Source of the DNA: Streptomyces sp. WAC 01529
Lineage (GTDB): Bacteria; Actinomycetota; Actinomycetes; Streptomycetales; Streptomycetaceae
Direction of reading: 5' to 3'
Length of the DNA stretch: 64,000 nucleotides
Assembly: GCF_003945545.1 (NCBI RefSeq)
Contig: NZ_CP029617.1
Coordinates: 3,173,001 to 3,237,000, forward strand
The notes below the pieces were generated by a model. The model had not been told where the DNA came from and did no database searches. It worked only from the letters and a program-made list of their open reading frames with translations. This document shows, one piece after another, positions 9,078-17,919 of this stretch. Position numbers and translations under genes: made by a program. How positions within the stretch are numbered: the stretch's first letter is position 1; every line of letters starts with the position of its first letter.

Positions 9078-9965
9078 TCACCTGCAACGACGTAAGTTCT
9101 CCATCAGTTCCGGGTTTATTTCGAAAGACTCCGGTGACGCGGCGACAACGGCGGCACTGATCGCGTTCTCGCGGCCAAATACCGGCTCTCGCACGGCGCC
9201 CGTTCCCGGTCCCCGCGCGGCTTCCGCCCACCCACTGCTTTCCATGTGTAGGTCACGTATCGCCCGCGCCGCCTCCGTCAGTGAGGCGCCCGTGGTCATC
9301 AGGTCGTCCACGACCACGATCCGGCCACCTTCCGCGAGCAACCGGCCGCCCCCGGCGGTCACCTCCAGGGCACCCGCCAGATTGGCCTGCCGCTGCCGGG
9401 AGCCGAGCCCCGACTGGTCGGCCACCGCGCGCCGTTGCCGCAGTACCGCGAGCACTCGCGCCGGGACCCCCGTCCGCCGTAGCTCACCCGCCGCGGCGAG
9501 CGCGATCCGCCGCACCGGGTCATGACCGCGCGCCCGCACAGAGGCACGCGCCGACGGCACCGGGACGAGCGACAACGGCACCGTGCGCCCCTGTGATCCG
9601 CCGTGTGTGCCGACTACCCACGATCGCGCACCCGTATCACCCCATCCCCGTGTTTCGGCCCGCGGAGCGGCGAGCGCGGCTCCGGCAAGCACGGCCCCGG
9701 CCAGCGCCGCCCCCAGCGGCCCGGCGAGCCCGAGGGCGCCACGCTCCTTGTGCGCCAGCAGTACGGCCCGCACCTCGTCCTCGTACGGCGCCGCGGCGAG
9801 CACCACCGGCAGCCCCAACGGCTCCGGCGCCGGCCGCACCCGGCGCGGCGCGCGACCGCTCAGAGCCGCCCGGCACCCGCCGCAGAGCGCCGTCCGAGGC
9901 CTCCCGCAGCCCCCGCACTCGGCCGGCAGCACCAGGTCGGTCAGGTCCTGCCACCACCCCCGCAT
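9078..9965 (-). CDS. comF: ComF family protein (phosphoribosyltransferase-like)
   Basis: A 295-residue ComF/GntX-type protein. In naturally competent bacteria ComF helps process imported single-stranded DNA; the role in Streptomyces is not established. The N-terminus has a four-Cys zinc finger (Cys17, Cys20, Cys28, Cys31). A phosphoribosyltransferase domain follows with PVPSARASVRARGHDPV and the phosphoribosyl-pyrophosphate loop IVVVDDLMTTGASL near residues 225-240. An Ala/Gly-rich insert of about 40 residues before the PVPS motif is longer than usual. The ATG at 9963-9965 gives the zinc finger its normal N-terminal spacing. The gene follows lpqB in the same direction after a hairpin and two DnaA-box-like 9-mers. 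Confidence 0.85.
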   Translation of the reverse strand: MRGWWQDLTDLVLPAECGGCGRPRTALCGGCRAALSGRAPRRVRPAPEPLGLPVVLAAAPYEDEVRAVLLAHKERGALGLAGPLGAALAGAVLAGAALAAPRAETRGWGDTGARSWVVGTHGGSQGRTVPLSLVPVPSARASVRARGHDPVRRIALAAAGELRRTGVPARVLAVLRQRRAVADQSGLGSRQRQANLAGALEVTAGGGRLLAEGGRIVVVDDLMTTGASLTEAARAIRDLHMESSGWAEAARGPGTGAVREPVFGRENAISAAVVAASPESFEINPELMENLRRCR

Positions 9966-10005
9966 GGCCTCCACTGTGCCAAGGCGGGAGCCACGCGACC
10001 ACCCC

Positions 10006-10028
10006 TGTGGATAACCCCCTGTGGATAA
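10006..10028 (-). promoter_or_regulatory. Two direct DnaA-box-like 9-mers
   Basis: TGTGGATAA occurs at 10006-10014 and again at 10020-10028, 14 bases apart in the same orientation. On the minus strand each reads TTATCCACA, the classic DnaA box; the GC-biased Streptomyces form is usually TTGTCCACA. They lie about 40-65 bases upstream of comF. Confidence 0.55.
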
Positions 10029-10032
10029 CCGT

Positions 10033-10058
10033 GTGGCCCCGCTGAACAGCGAGGCCAC
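10033..10058 (-). terminator. Hairpin between lpqB and comF
   Basis: Arms GTGGCC-c-CGCTG and CAGCG-a-GGCCAC, with one mismatch and a two-base loop. It lies 26 bases after the lpqB stop in the direction of transcription and has no T-run. It may end or attenuate the mtrAB-lpqB message before comF. Confidence 0.5.
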
Positions 10059-10083
10059 AGGGGAACCAAGAAGGGAGACGGGC

Positions 10084-11943
10084 TCACCCCGGATAGACCG
10101 GAGCCGAGCCCTCCTTCACCACCGTCTGCCACTGCGACCCCGTCGGCAGCCGCACGATCCCGTCGTCCGAGTGCGCCACCAGCGGCTGCTGCTCGCTCTC
10201 GGACGCCGCGATCTCCTTGACGCCCGTGAGACCCGGCAGCGTGGTGCCCGAGAGCACCGACCCGTCGCACTGCACGTACCGCATCTGCTGCACCCCACCG
10301 GACTCGCGCCCGACCACCACGAGGCGGCTGCCGCCCGCCCACGACATGGCCGTGACCTCCTCCATCCGCGGCGCCGCCGGGGTGGGATCGAGCACCGAGA
10401 TCGAGGGCCGCTCACCCTCGCCCCGCTCGACCCGGCCGATCCACAGGGACGTCTTGCCGTCCTTCCCCTCGACCAGCAGCGCGATGCGTACGCCGTCGGC
10501 CGACACCCGCACCGACTCGATACGCCCGTCGAGCCCGGGCACCTCGACCTCGACCGGTTCGCCCTCGCCCTGGCCGAGCCAGAGCAGCCGCGGCCGCTTC
10601 GGATCCCGGTCCGCCACCCACAGGTCGCCCCTGCCGTCCCAACTGGGCGTGGAGAGACGGTCCTCCTCCGCCTTGGCCTTGCTGCGCACCTGCGGCTTGC
10701 CGAGCGTGTCCTCGAGGACCAACGACCCCGTGTACAGCGCCTTCCCGTCGAGCGACACCCCGGCCGCACGCTTCTCGTCGCGCGAGACCGCCGCCGAGCG
10801 CAGCGGCTGGTCACCGGTGCCGAGGATGCCGTTCACCGGCTCCGGGTCGGCGGTGCTCCCGGCGTTGGCCGGCATCCGGACCAGCCGGTGCTCCTCGTCG
10901 ATGAAGTACTGGTAGTCCGGCCGGACGGCGCTGCGATGCGCCGCGACGCTCTCGGCGTGGCTCTGGCTCAGGACACAGAGCATCGAACCGTTGGAACGCT
11001 GCAACGTCACCTGCTCGACCCCCGAAGGCGTCAAGTCCTGCAACGTGAAGAGCAGTTGCGCCGCCATCTCCCGGCAACGCGTCTGGCTGGCGTCGTCTGC
11101 CTGGCTGTTCAGCCGCACGGTCAGCCGGTTCTGGTCGTCCGGCGTCAGCGATTCGCCGGGGTCCTTGAGCCGCGTACCGCTGCGGAACCTCGAATCCACC
11201 ACCTGGTCCAGCCAGTTGGTCGGCCCCTCAAGCAGCGCCTTCACCGTCTGCGTCAGCGGGTCGATCCGCTGACGTATGTAGATGGGGTCGGCGACCAGAC
11301 CCGTCTGCCCGTTCGCACCCGTCCCCGAGGGCCCCGCGAAGTAGTACTTGTTGACGGAGCGGTAGATGCGCTGGAAGTCCGACTCACCGAGCACCACACC
11401 CGGCGGCGGCTTGTCGATGCGCCACTCCTTGCGGCCCGGCCCGCCCACCAAACTCAGATGCACGAACTGGCTGTAGGAGGCCTCCTCGGGCCGGTACGCG
11501 TGCTGCTTGTCCACCGTCGCGACCTGCTGGCCGGTCAGGGAGAAGCGGCGGCTGCCGTCGGCGTCGTTACCCGCGTTGCCCGCATCCGTGTTCGGGCCGT
11601 CGGCGAGCACCGTCGTGGACCCTTCCGGATCCCACTCCTTCGATGCCTCCTTGGTCAGATACTTGCGCGCCATCGCGAACTGCGGATCATCACTGGTCAG
11701 CGCCTCGAGAAAGCCCTGCACGATCTCCACGGGCAGCGCGCCCTCGCGGGGCGGCATCGCGTAGACGCGGACCTGCGACTGCGAGTCCGGCCGCTGCGAG
11801 GCGTCGACGGACTTCAAATTCCCGCTGTCGGGCATCGAGGCACAGCCCGCCAGGAGCACCCCGCAACCGCCCAGCAGCAGTCCCGTACGCAGCGGACGCC
11901 CACGGCGCGCCCGACGGCCGCGCCTCTCCCGCTCAGCGCCCAC
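10084..11943 (-). CDS. lpqB: Lipoprotein LpqB, partner of MtrAB
   Basis: A 619-residue lipoprotein thought to modulate the sensor kinase MtrB from outside the membrane, affecting envelope, division and development. The N-terminus has an Arg-rich stretch, a hydrophobic signal and the lipobox LLAGC with Cys34, after which the mature protein starts. The middle carries a GerMN domain, with QRIYRSVNKYYFAG marking its approach. The C-terminal half is a beta-propeller-like LpqB domain with repeated WAGGSRLVV, LWVADRD and IESVRVSADG blades. The GTG at 11941-11943 overlaps the end of mtrB by 11 bases, with GGGGAG upstream, so translation is probably coupled to mtrB. The order mtrA-mtrB-lpqB is conserved in actinobacteria. 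Confidence 0.96.
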   Translation of the reverse strand: MGAERERRGRRARRGRPLRTGLLLGGCGVLLAGCASMPDSGNLKSVDASQRPDSQSQVRVYAMPPREGALPVEIVQGFLEALTSDDPQFAMARKYLTKEASKEWDPEGSTTVLADGPNTDAGNAGNDADGSRRFSLTGQQVATVDKQHAYRPEEASYSQFVHLSLVGGPGRKEWRIDKPPPGVVLGESDFQRIYRSVNKYYFAGPSGTGANGQTGLVADPIYIRQRIDPLTQTVKALLEGPTNWLDQVVDSRFRSGTRLKDPGESLTPDDQNRLTVRLNSQADDASQTRCREMAAQLLFTLQDLTPSGVEQVTLQRSNGSMLCVLSQSHAESVAAHRSAVRPDYQYFIDEEHRLVRMPANAGSTADPEPVNGILGTGDQPLRSAAVSRDEKRAAGVSLDGKALYTGSLVLEDTLGKPQVRSKAKAEEDRLSTPSWDGRGDLWVADRDPKRPRLLWLGQGEGEPVEVEVPGLDGRIESVRVSADGVRIALLVEGKDGKTSLWIGRVERGEGERPSISVLDPTPAAPRMEEVTAMSWAGGSRLVVVGRESGGVQQMRYVQCDGSVLSGTTLPGLTGVKEIAASESEQQPLVAHSDDGIVRLPTGSQWQTVVKEGSAPVYPG

Positions 11944-14188
11944 GAGCACTCTCCCCTTCCCTCGCCGAACCCGCCTCGGCCTCACGTGCCGCCTCCGCCT
12001 CCGGCTCCGGCTCCGGCTCCCGCGACCGCGCCTGTGACTCCTGGGGCTGCGGTGGCGCTTGTGACCCCTGCGTCTCCCATGACTCCTGCGCCTGCTGCGC
12101 CTGCTGCGCCTGCTGTGACTTCTGCGCCTGCTGTGAGTCGGGTGACGTGGTGGTCCCCCGCTGCGGCGCGGGGGACTCCGAGCCCTCCCGCACCGCGGAA
12201 GAAACCTCGTCGTCCGGCGACCGGCGCGACACGACCCGCGACCCGTTGCCGGGCAGCGCCGTCAGATCCACGGCGGCGGCCCGCGCGAGCCGGGGCGCTA
12301 TCGGCCCCTTCGCCGGCACAGGCGGCGACGCCTTCTGGGACACCGCGGCCGCCTGCGCGGGCACGGTCGCCAACTTGTTCCCCCCGCCGAGCGGCAGCCC
12401 CGCGTCGTTCAGCCCGCGGTGGCGCCGCGAGTCATCGGGCTCCAGCGGAATCGGCGAGCCCCGCAACGGCTCGTCCGCCGTCCTCGGCAACGTGAGCCTG
12501 AACTGCGAACCGCCCCCCGGCTCCCCCCACGCCTGAAGCCACCCGCCGTGCAGCCGCGCGTCCTCCAGCGCGATGGAGAGCCCGAGCCCCGTACCACCGG
12601 TGGTACGCGCGCGTGCCGGATCCGCCCGCCAGAAGCGGCTGAACACCCGGGTCGCCTCGCCGGGCTTGAGCCCCACTCCGTAATCCCGCACCGCGACCGC
12701 CACCGCCCCGCCCGCGGCGGCGAGCCGCACCACGACGTCCTTGCCCTCGCCGTGCTCCACAGCGTTGACCACGAGATTGCGCAGCACCCGCTCCACGCGC
12801 CGGGCATCCGCCTCGGCGACCACGGGCTGCTGATCCCCGACGACCCGTATGTGCGTGCCCTTGCGCTCGGCGAGCATCTCCGCGCCACCGACCACCCTGC
12901 GGACGACCTCGCGAAGATCTATCGCCTCCGCCTCCAGCGCCGCCGCCCCCGCGTCGAACCGGCTGATCTCCAGCAGATCCGCCAGCAGCAACTCGAACCG
13001 GTCCAGCTGATCGGCGAGCAACTCCGCCGACCGCGCGGTCACCGGATCGAAGTCCACCCGCGCCTCATGAATCACATCCGCGGCCATGCGCACGGTCGTC
13101 AACGGCGTACGCAGCTCATGCGACACGTCCGACACGAACCGCCGCTGCATCCGCGACAACTCCTCCAGCTGCTGGATCTTCAACTGAAGGTTCTGCGCCA
13201 TCTTGTTGAAGGCCTCACCGAGCCGCGCGATGTCGTCCTCACCGGTCACCTTCATACGTTCCTGAAGGCGCCCGGCGGAGAGCCGCTCGGCGATGCCCGC
13301 CGCCATGCGGACAGGCGTGACCACCTGGCGCACCACCAGCCAGGCGATGGCCCCCAGGAGCACCACGACGAAGAGCCCGGCGGTCGCCAGAGTGGTCCTG
13401 ACCAGGTTGAGGGACTCCTCCTCCTGCGTCAGCGGGAAGAGGTAGTAGAGCTGGTACGGGTCGCCGTTGAGGTCGTTCAGCCGCTTGCCGATCACCAGAC
13501 CCGGCTGGGCCTCACGCCCGTCGTCGTACTCGATGCGCGTATTGGCCTGGAAGACCTCCGTGCCCTTGTCGACCCGCCCGCGCAGCTCCTCCGGCACGCT
13601 CAGGATCGGCTCCACGCCACCCGAGGCCCGCGAACCGCGCACGCTTCCCGCGTCGCTCGTGGAGGTCAGCGTCACCACCGCGAACGCGTTCTGCCCGCCG
13701 CTGGACAGCTGCTCCACGAGGTCGGACATCCACACGGCGGCGTTCCGCCCGTCGACCGTGCTGCCGTCCGGCCCCTGGCCCTGCCCCTGCTCAGTGCTCT
13801 GCCGCGCCGCGTTCACACTGTCCTGGGCCGCCCGGAAACCTCCGTCGGCCTGGCTCTGCGACGCCTTCACCTTCGCCTTGAGCAGGCCGTTGTTCACCGA
13901 GCTCATGACGGCGAAGCCCAGCATGAGAACCACGCCGAGCGACATCAACAGGGTCGTGACCACGACCTTCAGCTGGATATTGCGCCGCCACAGCCGCACG
14001 GCCGGCAGCAGCGGGCGGCGCACCCAGCGCACGAAGAGCCGCAACACCGGGCTGCCCTGCACCCCGCCCTGCAACAAGAGCCCGCCGTCGACGAGCCGCC
14101 CGAACCGCGACGCGCGCCGCGCCGGTCCAGTCCGCCCCGAACGAGCCCCCGGACCGCCGGGCGCCGAGGAGGAACTGTCCCGCGACAT
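11933..14188 (-). CDS. mtrB: Sensor histidine kinase MtrB
   Basis: The membrane sensor of the MtrAB system, which regulates cell-wall and developmental genes. It has 751 residues. Transmembrane helices lie at about 74-97 and 268-287 and enclose an extracellular sensor domain. HAMP follows at about 288-340, the phospho-acceptor His357 is in VSHELRTPL, and the ATP-binding HATPase domain has its N-box near 471-479, DYGVGL near 502 and GTGLGLSIA near 532. The last 140 residues are a disordered Gln/Pro/Glu tail with tandem QAQ units (12095-12130 in DNA), much longer than the catalytic core needs. The ATG start is one base after the mtrA stop, so the two are co-translated. Confidence 0.97.
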   Translation of the reverse strand: MSRDSSSSAPGGPGARSGRTGPARRASRFGRLVDGGLLLQGGVQGSPVLRLFVRWVRRPLLPAVRLWRRNIQLKVVVTTLLMSLGVVLMLGFAVMSSVNNGLLKAKVKASQSQADGGFRAAQDSVNAARQSTEQGQGQGPDGSTVDGRNAAVWMSDLVEQLSSGGQNAFAVVTLTSTSDAGSVRGSRASGGVEPILSVPEELRGRVDKGTEVFQANTRIEYDDGREAQPGLVIGKRLNDLNGDPYQLYYLFPLTQEEESLNLVRTTLATAGLFVVVLLGAIAWLVVRQVVTPVRMAAGIAERLSAGRLQERMKVTGEDDIARLGEAFNKMAQNLQLKIQQLEELSRMQRRFVSDVSHELRTPLTTVRMAADVIHEARVDFDPVTARSAELLADQLDRFELLLADLLEISRFDAGAAALEAEAIDLREVVRRVVGGAEMLAERKGTHIRVVGDQQPVVAEADARRVERVLRNLVVNAVEHGEGKDVVVRLAAAGGAVAVAVRDYGVGLKPGEATRVFSRFWRADPARARTTGGTGLGLSIALEDARLHGGWLQAWGEPGGGSQFRLTLPRTADEPLRGSPIPLEPDDSRRHRGLNDAGLPLGGGNKLATVPAQAAAVSQKASPPVPAKGPIAPRLARAAAVDLTALPGNGSRVVSRRSPDDEVSSAVREGSESPAPQRGTTTSPDSQQAQKSQQAQQAQQAQESWETQGSQAPPQPQESQARSREPEPEPEAEAAREAEAGSAREGESARGR

Positions 14189-14189
14189 G

Positions 14190-14879
14190 TCAGCTCGGTC
14201 CGGCCTTGTAACCGACGCCCCGGACGGTCACCACGATCTCCGGCCGCTCCGGGTCCCGCTCCACCTTGGAGCGCAGCCGCTGGACGTGCACGTTCACCAG
14301 ACGGGTGTCCGCCGCGTGCCGATAGCCCCAGACCTGCTCGAGCAGCACCTCACGCGTGAACACCTGCCACGGCTTGCGCGCCAGCGCCACCAGCAGATCG
14401 AACTCCAGCGGCGTCAGCGCGATCGACTGCCCCTCCCGCTTCACGGAGTGCCCCGCCACATCGATGACCAGGTCACCTATGGCGAGCTGCTCCGGCGCGG
14501 GCTCCTCCGACCTCCGCAGCCGCGCCCTGATCCGGGCCACCAGCTCCTTCGGCTTGAACGGCTTGACGATGTAGTCATCCGCCCCCGACTCCAGACCGAC
14601 CACCACATCCACGGTGTCGCTCTTGGCCGTGAGCATGACGATCGGCACCCCGGACTCCGCCCTGATCAGGCGGCACACCTCGATGCCATCGCGCCCCGGC
14701 AGCATCAGGTCGAGCAGCACAAGATCGGGCTTGGCCTCCCGAAAAGCGGCCAGCGCCTTGTCGCCATCAGCTACGAACGACGGCTCAAAACCTTCACCAC
14801 GCAGCACAATCCCGAGCATCTCGGCCAGTGCGGTGTCGTCGTCGACGACAAGGACTCGTCCCTTCATGCCTGACATCAT
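14190..14879 (-). CDS. mtrA: DNA-binding response regulator MtrA
   Basis: An OmpR/PhoB-family regulator of 229 residues, the output of MtrAB. In Streptomyces it controls development, osmotic and wall-related genes and represses antibiotic clusters. The receiver domain has the acidic triad in VLVVDDDTA, phospho-acceptor Asp57 in LLDLMLP and Lys106 in IVKPF. The C-terminal winged helix (LTPLEFDLLVALARKPWQVFTREVLLEQVWG... DTRLVNVHVQRLRSKVE, then the VRGVGYKAG wing) is complete. The start MMSGMKGRVLVVDDD matches my memory of the Streptomyces protein exactly. It is the first gene of mtrA-mtrB-lpqB, with its own upstream region of 412 bases holding candidate self-regulation sites. Confidence 0.97.
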   Translation of the reverse strand: MMSGMKGRVLVVDDDTALAEMLGIVLRGEGFEPSFVADGDKALAAFREAKPDLVLLDLMLPGRDGIEVCRLIRAESGVPIVMLTAKSDTVDVVVGLESGADDYIVKPFKPKELVARIRARLRRSEEPAPEQLAIGDLVIDVAGHSVKREGQSIALTPLEFDLLVALARKPWQVFTREVLLEQVWGYRHAADTRLVNVHVQRLRSKVERDPERPEIVVTVRGVGYKAGPS

Positions 14880-14888
14880 CCCATTCTC

Positions 14889-14928
14889 GTAACAGTGACT
14901 GGGCTGCTGGTGAGTGAGGTCACTGACC
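14889..14928 (-). promoter_or_regulatory. Candidate autoregulatory region of mtrA
   Basis: About 10-50 bases upstream of the mtrA start lie GTAACAGTGAC (14889-14899), a GTGAGTGAGG run, and an 11-base palindrome GGTCACTGACC (14918-14928). Repeated GTAAC/GTGAC-type words resemble described MtrA target sequences. The site is inferred from sequence and position. Confidence 0.4.
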
Positions 14929-15291
14929 TGTGACGATAGTCGTATCGGGCCATCACTCTGCGCCGATCAGCCGCTGGGGACACATTCGGACCAGGTCGGT
15001 AACGGACGCCGGACGGCCCCACCCATGACACCTCGTCCCCCGCGGAACCCCCCGTCTCAGGGCAGGGACCACCCGTGACACGTCAGTCCGAGACGGCCGC
15101 CGGCATCCCCGCCAGCCCCAGAATCCGGACAGCACGGCACCCCTCAGCCCAGCCCCGAGGAAGCCCCGGGGCCATCCCCGAAGGAGCCCCGGGGCCGTGC
15201 CACAGCGCCCGGGCCGGAAGCCGCGCCCCGCCCTCGGCACGGCCCCCAACCCCAGCCCCCTGCGCCTCCGCCTGCACCTACGCTTGCGCCC
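14929..15291. other. Intergenic region between mtnA and mtrA
   Basis: Together with the mtrA regulatory sites, this forms a 412-base gap. It includes two copies of AGCCCCGGGGCC (15163-15174 and 15186-15197, 23 bases apart), each a GCCCCGGGGC palindrome. The outer arms GCACGGC (15133) and GCCGTGC (15195) could enclose the first copy. This lies about 90-160 bases after the mtnA stop and may be its terminator. No gene is seen. Confidence 0.45.
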
Positions 15292-16449
15292 TCAGCCGAT
15301 GGTCACCTGCCCCGACCTCGCGCAAAGCTCGGCCAGCCCCTCCGCCGTCACCGGCGACAGAACCCCCTCCTCCGTCACGATCGCCGTCACCAGCTCCGGC
15401 GGCGTCACATCGAACGCCGGGTTGTACGCCTGCGTCCCCAGCGGCGCCACCGGAATACCGCCTCCCGCCTCCATCCCGATCACCGGCACATGCGGCGCAG
15501 TGACCTCCGTCACCTCGTGTCCGGCCCGCTGCTCCACCTCGATGGACGCTCCGTCCGGGGTGAGCGGGTCCACGGTCGTCACCGGCGCCACCACGATGAA
15601 CGGCACATGGTGATAGCGCGCGAGCACCGCGAGCGGATAGCTCCCCACCTTGTTCGCCACCGACCCGTCTGCTGCGATGCGGTCGGCGCCGATCAGCACG
15701 GCATCCACCTCCCCCGCCGCGAACAGCGAACCCGCCGCGTTGTCCGTCAGCAGCGTGTACGCCATGCCGTTCCGCGCCGCCTCGTACGCCGTGAGCCTGG
15801 CCCCCTGCAACAACGGCCGCGTCTCGTCCACCCACAGCCTGCGCAGACTCCCCGCCCGGTGCGCCTTGAGAGCCACCGCGAACGCCGTTCCCTCCCCACC
15901 CGAGACCAGCGCCCCGGTGTTGCAGTGCGTCAGGATCCGGTGCCCACCCCCCGGCAGCAGCTCGTCGAGCAGTTCCAGACCGTGCGCCGCCATCCTGGCG
16001 CTGGCCTTGGCATCCTCGGCGTGCAGAGCCCGCGCCGCCTCCAGCGCGGCACCCGCCGCCCGCTCGGGAGCGGCCCCGCCCACCACCGCGGTGCGGTACG
16101 CCGCCTGGGCCCGCCGCGCGCCGTACGCGAGGTTGACCGCGGTGGGCCGCGCTCCCGCCAGCGCGTCCGCGGCCTCGTCCACATCGAACCCTCGGGCAGC
16201 GGCGAGCGCGACGCCGTACGCCCCCGCGATCCCCAGAAGCGGTGCCCCGCGCACCGCGAGCGTGCGGATCGCCTCCACCAGTGCCGGTGCGTCGGTGCAC
16301 ACCAGCTCGATCTCCTCGCCCGGCAGCCTGGTCTGGTCGAGGATGACCAGTACGGGGCCTTCAGGTGGCTCGTCCCAGCGGATCGCGGGGATCGCCGGGG
16401 TCTCGGTCGGCCGTATGTCCTCGCTGGATTGCGCGTACTGATCAGCCAT
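15292..16449 (-). CDS. mtnA: S-methyl-5-thioribose-1-phosphate isomerase
   Basis: Converts methylthioribose-1-phosphate to methylthioribulose-1-phosphate in methionine salvage. It has 385 residues and belongs to the eIF2B-alpha-like isomerase family. The catalytic Cys176 sits in THCNTGAL and Asp256 in IGADRIAADGSVANKVGSY, the two residues used by the Bacillus enzyme. RGAPLLGIAGAYGVALA near residue 67 is also family-typical. No other salvage gene is adjacent, although ahcY at 31-32 kb also handles the S-adenosylmethionine cycle. The ATG at 16447-16449 is the natural start, and the gene is divergent from the membrane operon beginning at 16590. Confidence 0.95.
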   Translation of the reverse strand: MADQYAQSSEDIRPTETPAIPAIRWDEPPEGPVLVILDQTRLPGEEIELVCTDAPALVEAIRTLAVRGAPLLGIAGAYGVALAAARGFDVDEAADALAGARPTAVNLAYGARRAQAAYRTAVVGGAAPERAAGAALEAARALHAEDAKASARMAAHGLELLDELLPGGGHRILTHCNTGALVSGGEGTAFAVALKAHRAGSLRRLWVDETRPLLQGARLTAYEAARNGMAYTLLTDNAAGSLFAAGEVDAVLIGADRIAADGSVANKVGSYPLAVLARYHHVPFIVVAPVTTVDPLTPDGASIEVEQRAGHEVTEVTAPHVPVIGMEAGGGIPVAPLGTQAYNPAFDVTPPELVTAIVTEEGVLSPVTAEGLAELCARSGQVTIG

Positions 16450-16589
16450 CCGCCCAGTCTGCCCCCTACCCGGCGGACAATTGAAGGTGTCCCACCCCTA
16501 CGGCACCCGGTCACCCGGCCGGTGCCCCGTGGCACGATGGCTGGCAACCTGCCGCCGCACCCGCGGACGGGCACCGTGAAGGAGCGACG

Positions 16590-17915
16590 ATGAACGACAC
16601 TCCGGGCTGGGCTTCGCCCGGATCCGCCCCCTCCGACGGCCAGGACTCCGGCAAGCCGGACGCCACCGAGCCCGCGGACGACAGCCGGCAGAGCGGCCCG
16701 TCCAAGTGGTCCAAGGAGCAGCCGCCGCCCGCCCAGTGGTCCCCGCCCAGCGACCCGGGCCCGGGACAGACCCCGCCTCCGCCACCCCCTCCGCCCGGCC
16801 AGGGCGGCGGCTGGGGCTGGGGCCGACCCCCGAGCGGCCCGGGTGGCCCCGGAGCCCAGGGCGGCCCAGCAGGACCCGGCCCCGGCGGCTATCCCGGCTG
16901 GGGCGCCTGGCAGGGCCCCCCGCCCGCCGCCAAGCCCGGAGTCATCCCGCTCCGCCCGCTCGGCGTCGGCGAGATCCTCGACGGCGCCGTGTCCACGATG
17001 CGCGCCCACTGGCGCACGGTCCTCGGCATCTCCCTGAGCGTGGCCGTGCTCACGGAGATCGTCGTCGTTCTCCTCCAGGGCCTGGTCCTGAGCGAGTCCG
17101 CCGACACCGACGCCCTCAACGACCCGAGCGCGACGGTCGGCGAACTGACCCGCGCCATGGGCGACACCATGCTGAACTCCGGGGTGGTCCTCGCGATCAC
17201 CCTGCTCGGCACGATCGTCGCCACGGCCCTGCTCACGATGGTCACAAGCCGCGCGGTGCTCGGTAAGTCGGTGACCACCGCCGAAGCCTGGCGGGACTCC
17301 CGCCCTCAGCTCGCAAGGCTGTTCGGCCTGACCCTGCTCATCCCGCTCATCGCCGTCGCGGTCGTCACCATCGGCATCCTGCCCGGCCTCCTGATCGCGC
17401 TCGGGGGTGCCTCCGACGCGGGGGCGGGCCTCGCCGTGCTCGGCGGCCTCGCCGCGGGCGTCGCCGCCATCTGGATCGTGGTCCGCTTCTCGCTCGCCTC
17501 CCCCGCGCTCATGCTGGAGAAGCAGGGCGTCAAGAAGTCCCTGACCCGTTCCGCCAAGCTGGTCCGCGGCTCGTGGTGGCGGGTCTTCGGCATCCAGCTG
17601 CTCGCCGCCATCATCGCGAACGTCGTGGCGTCGATCATCGTCATCCCGTTCACCTTCCTCGCCGGCGCGGTCAGCGGCGAAGGCGTCAGCGGCTTCCTCG
17701 ACGGCACCAGCGAACTGGGCTGGACGTTCCTGATCGTCAGCGGCGTCGGCTCCGTCATCGGCTCCATGCTGACCTTCCCGATCACGGCCGGGGTCACCGT
17801 GCTCCTCTACATCGACCAGCGGATCCGGCGCGAGGCCCTCGACCTCGAACTCACCCGCGCCGCCGCCGGCACCCCCGGCCAGGGCACCAACCCGCCCGGC
17901 ACCCCGGGGAGCTGA
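16590..17915 (+). CDS. Membrane protein with glycerophosphodiester phosphodiesterase-type membrane domain
   Basis: A 441-residue membrane protein. Residues 1-115 are a disordered Pro/Gly/Trp-rich cytoplasmic region. From VIPLRPLGVGEILDGAVSTMRAHWRTVLG the protein has about six membrane segments (for example LSVAVLTEIVVVLLQGLVL, LIPLIAVAVVTIGILPGLLIAL, TFLIVSGVGSVIGSMLTF), a pattern called GDPD membrane domain or DUF7847. There is no catalytic phosphodiesterase domain. The ATG at 16590 has AAGGAG eight bases upstream. It opens a five-gene operon whose later genes start with overlaps, so it probably assembles with the DUF4129, MoxR and DUF58 products. Function unknown. Confidence 0.85.
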   Translation: MNDTPGWASPGSAPSDGQDSGKPDATEPADDSRQSGPSKWSKEQPPPAQWSPPSDPGPGQTPPPPPPPPGQGGGWGWGRPPSGPGGPGAQGGPAGPGPGGYPGWGAWQGPPPAAKPGVIPLRPLGVGEILDGAVSTMRAHWRTVLGISLSVAVLTEIVVVLLQGLVLSESADTDALNDPSATVGELTRAMGDTMLNSGVVLAITLLGTIVATALLTMVTSRAVLGKSVTTAEAWRDSRPQLARLFGLTLLIPLIAVAVVTIGILPGLLIALGGASDAGAGLAVLGGLAAGVAAIWIVVRFSLASPALMLEKQGVKKSLTRSAKLVRGSWWRVFGIQLLAAIIANVVASIIVIPFTFLAGAVSGEGVSGFLDGTSELGWTFLIVSGVGSVIGSMLTFPITAGVTVLLYIDQRIRREALDLELTRAAAGTPGQGTNPPGTPGS

Positions 17916-17919
17916 TGCG

